Shown here in pieces: positions 26,349 through 36,624 of a stretch of DNA of 64,000 nucleotides. Source of the DNA: Spinellus fusiger (taxonomy: Eukaryota > Mucoromycota > Mucoromycetes > Mucorales > Phycomycetaceae); the NCBI GenBank assembly GCA_025094145.1, contig JALLLS010000010.1:310001-374000 (forward strand). The letters run 5' to 3'. The position numbers and the translations under genes are program-made. Within the stretch, counting starts at the first letter, position 1. Every line of letters begins with the position of its first letter. The notes beneath the pieces are model-generated. The model made no database searches and was not told the DNA's origin. It saw nothing but the letters and a program-made list of their open reading frames with translations.

Positions 26349-26545
26349 CTAGACATTATAATATCTAGTAATGACAAAATCGAATAAGATACACTTCATT
26401 ATCACTTTTTAGGTAGTTTACCTGTAGCATGGGTTTCCGTCAGTTAGTCAACCGAGGCTCCAGCGATAACTAGGGAGGAGAAGGATAAACAAGAAGGCTT
26501 GGACCTTTTATTGGTTCTAGTTGTATATTTATGTTTTCTTTTGTT
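26349..26545 (-). ncRNA. Candidate Fanzor guide RNA (omegaRNA) region
   Basis: This noncoding stretch lies between the 3' end of the Fanzor gene and the element terminus, where Fanzor and TnpB systems encode their guide RNA. A block at about 26428-26469 is essentially identical in the right arm (about 31861-31902), although the surrounding DNA has diverged. On the minus strand it can form a CGGTT-GACT-AACTG hairpin. One pair is G-U, so the stem is stronger in minus-strand RNA than in its complement. It is a positional and conservation argument only. Confidence 0.4.
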
Positions 26546-28593
26546 CTATCTACAAAAACACTTTGGGCAGGTGCTATTTTCCCTTGGAGACATTAGACTA
26601 TGTCCAAAGTTCAATGTGGCAGCTAGATCACGATTCCAAAACCTCAATGTCTTGTCTTTCATACAATTTTGGTTTGAACACCTATTTGAAGGGAGAAAGA
26701 TGAGTCTTATTTTGATATGAAATTAAGAAATGATCTGAGAAGACCATGACATTTAACTTTGGGCATTTTTGTTCGTTGATAGGGCCTGGGGTTCTTGACA
26801 TGTTTAAATGTTTCCAAAGGTGAGTACTTGCACTCAGGACACAGACTCGATGTTTTGAATTCATTGATAAGATAGAGTTTGAATCCTTCTTTCTTCAACA
26901 TCCTCCGCATGCCCTTTCCCTTTATTGGTTCATGGAACTTCATATTTGTGCTTGACCAGTCGCCCAAGATCAACACCGGATCTTCTCCAAACTTAACTCT
27001 CAAGTTTCGGGCTAGTCGTTTATCAGACTGCAATCTATTGATATGACTCGATAGCTTCATCTTTCGAAATGGCAGTAGCGATTGTTTCTTAATGGGAGAA
27101 TTGGCACTTGAGGGGCCTTTTTCTTTGACACCACTGTCTTTTCTTTGCCCATCATCATCTTTCATTGTTTCATTGCCATAATACAATATCAAGTCCTCCG
27201 ACACACTTGCTTTTGTTTGTATATAGTTAATGAATTCCTGGAGTTTTACTGTTGAAGTAGAAATTTGACTAAGTTTGTCTTCCAGTCTTTGGATGGATGG
27301 AGGCTTGAGGTTCTGTCGAAGCTTCTTGAAATGGATTGACTTTGTTTCTTTGGCTCGTTGATTACGTGTATACCTGTAGATGGATTTATTATCGGGTGTA
27401 CTGTTTTCTTGCATACAGAATAATAGGTCTCGACGACCCGGATCGATGAGTACACATCTGTCTTTTGTCTCTACTAATGCAGCTTGAGATAACTCTTCAA
27501 TAGACTCAATGTGATCCTCATCAATAAGTGCTTTGCGACTACCACCCGAGGAACATCTCGACATAAAGTTTTGCTTGATCACCGACACTGCCACACCATC
27601 GGTTTCTATTGTACCTTGGAATCTCATTGACCTATCTATACCTTGACTTTTGAACACCTTTGATTTTAGATTGACGACTTGAACCCAAAGATCAAACTTT
27701 TTGCCCGTGTAGCTATTGTTTTTCAAGATAGGGTGGTTGAGTATCTTAGTATCTATCGTAATGTGAGAGGGAATGAAGCTTTTACGAAGTGGGAAGCAAC
27801 TAAAGGATTTGTTTCCATTCTTTTCACATAGTTGGGCCAGCTTAGCAAATGCGTACATGTGCTTGGTTGGATTGGCTTTAACATCATAATAGATGGAGTT
27901 TTTAGCAAATCTATAACTGGGAGGATAGCAGGCTAGCAGTTCTTGTATTTGGCTAATGGCCTTTTGGTTCAAGAAATCTACGGGTGCATTGGGAACAGTT
28001 TTTGTCGAAATGTCTAGTTTGATTTGCGTACACACATCCAACACATTTAATCTAATAATATTTGCAATGGCCTCCTCAGAATAGTTTTTGGTTTTCATGG
28101 CATGGGTCAATGTGGCAATTCTTTCTTTTTGTCGCAGGATGATGTTGAAGAACATTCCAAGACGATTCCCAGATTGAGACACGATATTATTGATGTAGGA
28201 TATGTGTGTCTTGGTGCTTTCATAAATGGAGATTTGTTGAGCATTGGTTATTTTGATTGGAGTGTATGACGCATATTGACAGTAGTCATTCTTCAGAGAG
28301 TTGATCTTCTCTCTTATTTGACGCACCTTGGGTGTGAGACGTGTTTTACCGGAAGCACTACCCTCTCTGGTTTGCTTATCAATGAGCGACAGAAACACCT
28401 CACGGAAGAAATCCTTAGTTATGCAATCATTCAAAGCAGATCCATCTTCATTTTCGAGTAGATGGATCAAGATATACTTGGAGAACGCATAAGTATGAGA
28501 AACAATGGTACTGGTGTTATGGACCAGATTTTTCAAAACAGGTAGATAGTCCGATCTCCAACGAGTGCCATGCAAAGAGGTCTTAACTGTCAT
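26546..28593 (-). pseudogene. Fanzor (eukaryotic TnpB-like) RNA-guided nuclease, probably splice-defective
   Basis: An open frame of 628 codons runs from 28593 to 26707. The C-terminal half shows a RuvC-like nuclease: VLIDPGRRD around residue 382 (RuvC-I Asp), LILGDWSS near 541, then INEFKTSSLCPEC, where the Glu after IN may be the displaced catalytic Glu reported for Fanzors. A zinc-finger half-site follows (CPEC, then KCHGLLR). The frame then runs into a stop. Homologous sequence resumes at 26681-26546 and encodes the second zinc-finger pair (CSNQNC) and the RuvC-III motif FWNRDLAATLNF, ending at a stop. Joining needs an intron from 26734 to 26682, and its acceptor (AAATAG) is good. The donor dinucleotide reads AT, so this copy may have lost its splice site. 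Codons upstream of 28593 stay open to an acceptor near 28633, suggesting a missing 5' exon. Confidence 0.72.
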
Positions 28594-29666
28594 TACTCTA
28601 GTAGGATTTGCACACGAACTTGCTATAGTCTCCTATAAAAATCAAATATATGTAAGAAACCTATATTTATTCTATAAGCATGTTGTATCTTCTTTACTTC
28701 ATTAACATCTTGTTGGCTGAATAACATCTTTAGTTCAGAAAGAATAGATAGAAATAGAATAAAAAAGAGGAAATAAATAGTTATTTTATTAGAAACACTG
28801 AGTAGTGTCAGCTATTATTTATCATCCATTGATGTTATGGTGTTGTCAATAGCTTCTTAGGCTCAAAGGTATTGGTTTAGTTAACGTACAATTAACTCTG
28901 ATCTTTTTTATTCAACTTGTTTGTTATTCTTTTATACTTCTTTTATACTTTAATGATTGTTACAGATAAAAGAACTTCAAGGAAATCACCACCAAAAGAC
29001 ATACATTCTAATGCAGGCTGTTGTACTTTTATATTATCTCTAAAAGATCTATCAACTGTATTAAATACGCTACGACTTAGATGCTTTATTCAATACCATT
29101 GATTCTGTGGCTATTTTATTTATTTATTTATAAACTGTTAAATGCTAACCTCTCGTTTCTTTAATAAATGGGGTCTGAGGTAACAGCATCCTGTACACCA
29201 CTCAATATATCTCTTCTCAGTGCGTCTTGGTTATGCCATATATAGTTTAGGCAACCTTGCTCAATGTTAGCATATACTCTATACTGATAAAGAAGGCTTT
29301 CCAAATAAATGCAAGTGATTTAGTTTTCTGTACATTGATCTGAAGCAGTAGTATTTTAGTGTGCTTATCTTGACATTTTGGTCATTGACTGAGCATGTTT
29401 TTATAGTCCAACCTAAATGTCCTGTAAGAAGAAAGAAGTACTTAGCTCATAGGATTATATGACTGATTCATCTCACTCATTCTTTGCAGTATGCTGGCAT
29501 CTCTTGGTCATATTACAATGTCTCTACTTTCTGTCTGGTTTCTATTATTATTTGGACAATTGTAATGACTTTTGCGCAAATAGCCATACTTACAACAGCT
29601 TGTATATCTATTTTGAAGATGGTTTACTAAAGAAAAGTTATTAGTTATATAATTTGGATTAACATA

Positions 29667-30703
29667 CTTGTTCAAGAAAGTGCGAATACAGCCACACTCA
29701 ATTGAATTGAATATATGATAAAGACATGAACACCATGGGAACTTGTTATTTCTACACCACAGAATCTTAAATAATTAATCCTGATACATTATTATTAAGA
29801 CATCGCCTTTCGACTATATCAGCTACGGTAATCAGTTAGAGTATGTATTCATTTCTGTAGACCACAAGCTAGCCTTCACTGAAAAACACACAAAGAGAAA
29901 CAGCTTTGTTGGGCTAAGGAGCATGCCAGTTGAACAAGTGATTAGTGGAGAGGTATCATTTAGTCTGATGAGTCAACATACATTATGAAAAAGAGCAATA
30001 GAGATGCCTGTGTCATTAAAGTAGTTAGAAAACGTTATATTTATAAACCTATTGTTCCAACAATGTAGTCTGGTGGTGATGGTGTGATGTTTTAGAGTTG
30101 CTATTAGGCTAATGGATTTGGCTCATTAGTTGTTGTTGATAGCAGTGTAAACCAAGACGAATACATCAGAATTTTGGCTGGTGAGTTCTATCCTTGGTTT
30201 ATGGAATTGTATAATAAAGAGAACAGAGAGTTTCTGTTACAATAAAAGAGTGCTAGCTGTCATACTGGGGCCTATGCTAGATGGTGAAAAGAGACACAGC
30301 AGATTAGGGTTCTTTGATTACTAGCCTACACAAATCCCTGACTTGAACTCAATTGAACACATCTGGTGGGCCTTGGAAAGACGAATTGAAGAAAGAAGGG
30401 TATCTATTATCAATGTAGAAAGTTAGTGTTGAACTTGCACAATGATGGGTTCTGAGTATGACGGACAGATACCAGACAGTCATTGATGCCAAAGAAGGCT
30501 ATACAAAATATTAACTGTATTATTATTCTATTTTCTATAATTAAAGATATTGAGACTTAATATGCTTAAGTTTGGAGCTTATAGATCAAATGTAAAATGT
30601 TTTATTTAATGTTGAACATGTCTTATCTATTTTGTCCTGATATTTATTTTCACAAGTATTCAACTCAATTGAGTGTAGTTGTATTCACACTTTCTTGAAC
30701 AAG
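29667..30703 (+). mobile_element. Degenerate Tc1-like transposon
   Basis: The unit is 1,037 bp, has inverted termini CTTGTTCAAGAAAGTG and is flanked by TA on both sides (29665-29666 and 30704-30705). The interior, read on the plus strand, retains Tc1 transposase landmarks: SDEST around 29960, ANGFGSLVVVDSS, a CHTG block, and PDLNSIEHIWWALERR near 30350 (the C-terminal DDE region). At least six in-frame stops and a frameshift interrupt it. The residue expected to be the second catalytic Asp is replaced by a stop. It is therefore a dead transposase relic. Confidence 0.8.
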
Positions 30704-30705
30704 TA

Positions 30706-31981
30706 TGTTAATCCAAATTATATACCCAATAGCATTATTTGAGTGAACTATCTTCAAAATAGATATACAGGCTGTTATAAGTATGGCTATTTGCGCAAAA
30801 GTCATTGTAACTGTCTAAATAATGATAGATACCAAACAGAAAGTAGAGACATTATGATATGATCAAGAAATGGCAGCTTACTGTAAAGAATGAGTGAGAT
30901 GGATCAGTCATATAATCCTATGAGCTAAGTACTTCTTTCTTCCTAAGAACAGTTAGGTTGGACTATAAAAACATGCTCAGTCAATGACCAAAATATCATG
31001 ATAAGCACAATAAAACACTACTGCTTCAGACTAATATACAGAAAAATAAATCACTTATATTTATTTGGAAAGCCCTTTCATTAGTATAGAGTAGACATGT
31101 GTGCTAGCATTGTGCAAGGTTGCCTGAACCTCATACGACATAACCTTATTAACGTATGATAAATAGTAGCTAATACTATTCAATACTATTAAAGGCTATT
31201 TATTTCTTATTTCTTATTGCATTTCTATCTATTCTTTCTGAACTAAATATGTTATACAGCCAACAAGATACAAATAAAGTAAAGAAGATACAATATGCTT
31301 ATAGAATCAACCTAGAGTTCTTACATGTGTTTAGTTTTTATAGGAGGCTGATGAGAAGCCTATCGCAAGTTATCCAGGTGCTAGTACTACCAGATGAATG
31401 ACAATAAAGAGAAAAGGCATGCGGGGGATGTTGAAGAAAGAAGGATTCAAACTCTATCTTATCAATGCATTCAAAACATCGAACCTGTATCCTGAGTGCA
31501 AGTACTCACCTTTGGAAACATTTAAACATGTCAAGAACCCCAGGCCATACCAACGAACAGAAATGCCCAAAGTTAAATGTCATTTCTTAATTTCATATCA
31601 AAAAAATACTTATCTTTCTCTCCTTTCAAATAGGTGTTCAAACCAAAATTGTATGAAAGACAAGACATTGAGGTTTTGGAATCATGATCTAGCTGCTACA
31701 TTGAACTTTAGACATATTCTAATGTCTCAAAGGGAAAATGGTACTTACCCAGAGCGCTTTTGTAGATAGAACAAAAAAAAAGCATGACTCCAAAGATACA
31801 CCTAGAACCAAAAAAAAAAGTCCAAGCCTTCTGGTTCATCTCCACCCTTCTTCTCCCCAGCTATCGCTGGAGCCTCGGTTGACTAACTGACGGAAACCCA
31901 TGATACAGTTAGATTGTCTAAAAAGTGATAATGAAGTGTATCTTATTCGATTTTGTCATTACTAGATATTATAATGTTTAG
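30706..31981 (+). mobile_element. Internally deleted copy of the Fanzor element
   Basis: This right arm is an inverted copy of the left arm. At about 31393-31412 the segment preceding the Fanzor start is fused directly to the coding segment KGMRGMLKKEGFKLYLIN, removing about 540 codons including the RuvC-I Asp. The zinc-finger and RuvC-III exon (RCSNQNC, FWNHDLAATLNF) is still recognisable, ending near 31769. Sixteen bases flanked by a CAT repeat, present in the left copy near 26733-26748, are missing here. It resembles a non-autonomous derivative. Confidence 0.7.
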
Positions 31982-33005
31982 TAGAAATATACCTAAATAT
32001 AAAATACTGCTTCTACACCTTATACCTCACTTTCAGAAATAACAATGTCGGGTACTAAGGCTATGTACTAAATAAATATATGATTATTATCTTACTGCTC
32101 CAACTTATTTCTTATCTAATCTTAAGATTTTCACTAGAAACACTGTGTTTTGAAGATAAAGATAAATATGTTTAATTAACTCTTTTATATATATCTATAT
32201 ATATAAAAATAGAAAACTCTCTGAGTCCTCAATATAGATTCTCAAAAACTAAAGGTAATGTAGATTGCTCATAGAATATACAGACTGTTCACAATACAGA
32301 ATTCTTTAAATTTCTTAAACTCTTATTAATTTTATTGAAGTATAGAATGAGGATGAAAATTTAGAAATAAAAAGAAGATAAATATCCTAAGACGTTATAT
32401 TTTGTTCATTTAATTGCCATGTGGCTGTTTAAAATCTATGACATAGCCTGCTATCCTGGTGTCTTTTTTTATTGTAACTTGTAGGCAATTAGGGATAGCT
32501 GTTTAGTGCATAGTACTAACTAATTTTATATTATTATTATCACCTTTAACTGTACTTATATTTTGTTGAGTTTAATTATCATCTTAGTATGTAGTAAACT
32601 AGTCATATCTAAACACTCATTTTTTAATAAAGTATATCTATTATTTCTTATTACATAATAAAAAGAATAAAGCATACGTATTCATATCTACATATAATTT
32701 ATTACAAAATAGTAGAAGCAAAGATACTTAGGCTTCTTATCTATCTTTACAAGAATTTTTTTTTACGAATAAATAAATAGAAAAACAAATAAAACACCAA
32801 TGCTATGATGCTCTAAGATGCTCTATTGACTTGTATCTATTTTTGGGTTTCTAATACTGATGAATGTAAAGGTAGTAAGTCAGTATTTTCTTGCCATACC
32901 ATACTTCCTCTCCCTATCTGTCCTTTTGCTTGTTTTTCATCTTACTATTTCACAAATTAGAGTGACATATTTAAAATGGATGAGACTATCTGTGGTATAA
33001 AGTAT
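31982..33005. other. AT-rich intergenic region
   Basis: Very AT-rich sequence between the mobile palindrome and the 3' end of the kinesin gene, with many stops in all frames. I see no gene, RNA or clear repeat. Confidence 0.5.
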
Positions 33006-36000
33006 TCAATGTCGGAAGGATCGTTTAAAGTTTTGGAGGTCTGCATCTTCTGACTTTCGCTTGCCTATCCATGTGTGTTTTAGAAAGAAATACTGGTACA
33101 GATAACTTACGTAGAAGAACAGGCGGATTGACACTCCCAGAAGAAGATTTAACTCTATTGTACCTGCCTATACCTGAAGCTGAATGACGATAAGAAGTAG
33201 AGGGACTTCCTTGACGGCTGGATGTTGTACTTCTACTACTATTACTTAGATTTGCTGATAAAACTGTGATGGCTGGACTTGATGTTTGTGGTGTATCTAA
33301 TGGATCACTTTCCTATCTTGTTTAGAATATGCAATGTATACATATACCACTTACTATTTTTATTTTGGGCGACAAACTAGTGACACCTTGAAGAGCTATT
33401 GCAACATCTTCTAATGCACTGGTAGCAGTGGTAACACTTGATACAAGAGATGGCAATTCTTTTGTAATCGATCCATGACCAGTCTGTCCAGCTGTTTGTA
33501 GAGCTGTCAAGTTCTCTCTTAGCTGATTACAGGTAGAATATAGTGAGTATTACTTAGTATTCTCTTTTCTCATACCTTTTGAGTATTCTTCTGTGATTGA
33601 ATGAGCTTTATCTCTGTATTTCCAATGTCCTTTAAGCGTATTCTGTCTGCCAAATGAGACATTTTGAATCCTGCATCCATAGTCATTGTAAATCCATTGA
33701 ATCGTTCAGTGTAGTTAAGGACAATAAAAGAGTAAAAAAAATCACCATATAAAAAGGATATCATCTAACAACTTGTTCTGAAAAGCCTTTGTTTGGAGCT
33801 CCAATTCTTTTTGAAAAGTTGCAGTCTTTGAAATAATATCAGAATGAAATGATTGCCACTGTGTTTGTAATGACTGCTCCAACTCTGCTCTATCTTTTAC
33901 ATAAACTCTCTCACTATTAATATGTTCTTCAAAATAATTCAGATCTATATTCGCCACCTATAGAACATGGTTATTGCTTATAATAAATGTGTCTACAAAC
34001 CAATTTTATAATAGCATCCAATTTATGTTCATGGTCATCAAAGAAACTGTTCACTTGTTTTGTAGTGTTCGTATTTCTGATACGAATGTCCTCTTGTAAT
34101 GTGTTACGAATATAATCAATTTTAACCGAGAATTCACGTTGTATATTCACACTCTTCTTGAGAAATCCTTCCATAGCAAATGTGTTATCGTGTAAAGAAT
34201 TCAGTAATTCGATACTTGTTTCTAACTTTCTTGTCTAAGGAAAGAAGATTCATGCTATAAATAACAACAAGGATAACTATTCACTTACTTGAGACTCTTG
34301 GCTAATGAATTCTGAAATTCTCTCTTTCAACTCTCTGTCTATACGACCGAGGCTGTTCTATATCATTGTGAGTCATTTATAAAGTGGATTTGCTTACAAG
34401 AATACTATGTAATTCTGTTTCTTTTCCAAGTAATGACATTGTCTTGTGTTGTAGTTCACTGACTACTTTTTCTAATGACTCTCGATATTCTTCCGCTTGT
34501 TTTGTTAGGTTTTCTACTTCAAGTCTTCTTTTTTCACTCTCGTCCACCATGAGATCGTATCTATGTTGGGGAAGATAGATTCCCGTGCGCTCTCTTGATG
34601 CCTACATATCAATTCTAAGTATAAGTCATTTCTAAAATATCTACCTGTAAATCGGCCTTTAGTCTTTCTATCGTTGTCTCATACTCTCTTAGGAGTAATT
34701 TAGGACTCATATTTTCATTTGCTTGAGGTCTATTTTGAATGTTCTTTGCTCTACTGGCATAGTCTAAAGTACTAACAATCTCTTCATGGTTCACATGTGT
34801 CATGGATACAGTAGCAATAATACACGTCTTTGTTCTTCCACCAAGAGAGTCTTTTAACAGACGTGTCAATTTACTCTCTCTGATATCAATATTAGAATGT
34901 GGAGACCAATAACATGCATTTCTTCTTACTTACCTATATGATACATGGGATGAGTGTTCTACTAGTTGATTAATCACTCTTCCAAGTGTCAGTAGACTCT
35001 GGTTAATCATTCCTGCCTCACGGGCCCTTGCATATTCTGCTCCCGAACGACCAATGTTCTCTGATCCAGCAAGATCGACAAGATTGAGCTTTCCTACTCT
35101 TAGGATCTCATCACCACCGGGTAGTGTTTCTTTGATACGCACTGTTAAAGTAAGAATAGAATGTGACCGACTATCCAACCCCTTAGTATACAGTGCTTCA
35201 TATCCTAATATTGGTATCTACCTTGATTTGTCGTTACATTTCGTTGCAGCAATGATTCTGTTTTTACTGCCATTTTGTAGGATTTGCAGTCCTTCTGATG
35301 CAGTTGATATGAAAGACTCTTCAATACCATTTACTTGTACACCCGTTCCATTGATTTGTTCATAAAGACGTAGGTTACGACCATCATCACTAGGATTCAA
35401 AAGGTCTCTCAACTCCTCATTGTATAACTCAATCAAAGATACACGCACAGAGTATTCTGTTCCCTGTGCATCAAGAGTGTCGAATAATTTATAGACGACT
35501 CTTGGTATAATACCAGCTTTTATACTACAACTTCCACCGTAATCATTTAGATCTCCCTCCATAGTGTATCTATAGTAAAGAGATATATAAGAAGAGTATA
35601 TCAATAAGAAGAGTATTCTTACGTTTTTCCTGTTCCTGTTTGTCCATAAGCAAATATTGTGCAATTGTAACTAATATAAATAATAAACACATCAGAGACA
35701 TATAGACCATTCTTATCCCCTTGTCTTTTTTTTTTTTGTAATTACCCCCTCAACACTTCTTCAAGAATAGGCTGTGCTACTTCTTGGTAAATATCTTCCT
35801 GTGTAGACTGCTCACTGAATACACGATCAAAGGAATACACCTTATTGCTAGTCTTTAATAAAACATCTCTCTTTCTAGTCCCTGTAGGCTCCAAAATAAT
35901 AGGAGAGTTGGCAGCCTTTTCGGGTATGCTAGGTCCTCTAAAGATAACGCCGCATAGATTAGAGTACACTGGTACGACCTATGCTTGTCATGGTTTACCG

Positions 36001-36090
36001 GCATCTCAAGACGACTTGAATATTGGTTCCCTTTTCTTCGGTCGTCTGTTTTTTGGATTTTATAGGACGTTCGAGTGATCTTCGGTGCAT
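33006..36090 (-). CDS. Kinesin-5 (BimC/Eg5 family) mitotic motor
   Basis: Fourteen exons join to 2,412 nt, 803 residues. The motor domain begins after a short basic N-terminus with NIQVVLRCR. It continues with [17 protein letters not shown], the P-loop [11 protein letters not shown], switch I NDKSSRSHSI, switch [11 protein letters not shown] and [16 protein letters not shown]. The neck linker region ([15 protein letters not shown]) is typical of kinesin-5, followed by coiled coil and a basic Ser/Thr-rich tail. Kinesin-5 forms bipolar tetramers that slide spindle microtubules apart. An intron inside the P-loop sequence (35622-35571) splits GKT. The junction at 33761-33704 cannot be explained by any GT-AG pair but fits an AT-AC intron with U12-type signals, which restores frame. 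The tail holds DTPQTSSP, a possible substitute for the BimC-box CDK site, though the canonical box is not obvious. The start at 36090 is the only one that leads into the motor. Confidence 0.92.
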
Positions 36091-36624
36091 GGCGTTTGAA
36101 TGAACAGGCGAAAAGATACTTTAGCATTGAATGCCTTGGACATGTCTAAATGTGGAGAACGACGTCACATACCCTACAATAAAAAAAAAAGAAATATAAA
36201 ATCTATGTGAGGCTAATTTTCATCGCTTTTTGTTCCTTATTTACTATTTGTTTTTATATGCGTAATCTAGCAGACAAGTGAGATAGATGAGGTTAGTATT
36301 TAACCCATTCTATTTGTTAGTGTTAAGATATATTTCAACAGAATAGTTCATATAAAAACAATATATGTAATTTATTGGTGTTTATTACTCATAGTTTATT
36401 ATATCAAAGTTCTTAAATGGCAAAACATAAAAGATCAATAGTGTACATAGTGTCAGTATTATACTTCCAAGAAATAATAGTTAGTATACTATTACACAAC
36501 AAAAACTTATTTGTTATTATTACCTTGATTTATACAGTGGCTTAATGCTGTTGTTTCCCAGCATATTACTTTTTAAAGATATTTGTGCATGAATCGCTAT
36601 TACCCTCAGGATCAAGGTTGATGT
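36091..36624. other. Intergenic region between kinesin-5 and the RhoGAP gene
   Basis: AT-rich spacer between the kinesin-5 start and the RhoGAP stop at 36625-36627. It likely contains the kinesin promoter. No gene or structured element was recognised. Confidence 0.5.

Larger units (their letters stand above)
26349..31981. mobile_element. TA-flanked foldback element carrying a Fanzor gene
   Basis: The plus strand from 26349 inward reads as the reverse complement of the sequence ending at 31981. Both termini share an ACATTATAATATCTAGTAAT core and are bordered by TA (26347-26348 and 31982-31983), the target duplication typical of Tc1/mariner-class insertion. The arms match at several places: 26349-26480 with about 31850-31981, 28600-28760 with about 31200-31340, and 29245-29664 with 30706-31130. 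By eye, identity is high but clearly imperfect. The left arm holds a nearly complete Fanzor reading frame. The right arm lacks most of that coding region. A degenerate Tc1-like element occupies the centre. Whether this is one transposon with very long inverted repeats, or two head-to-head copies, cannot be decided from one locus. Confidence 0.75.
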
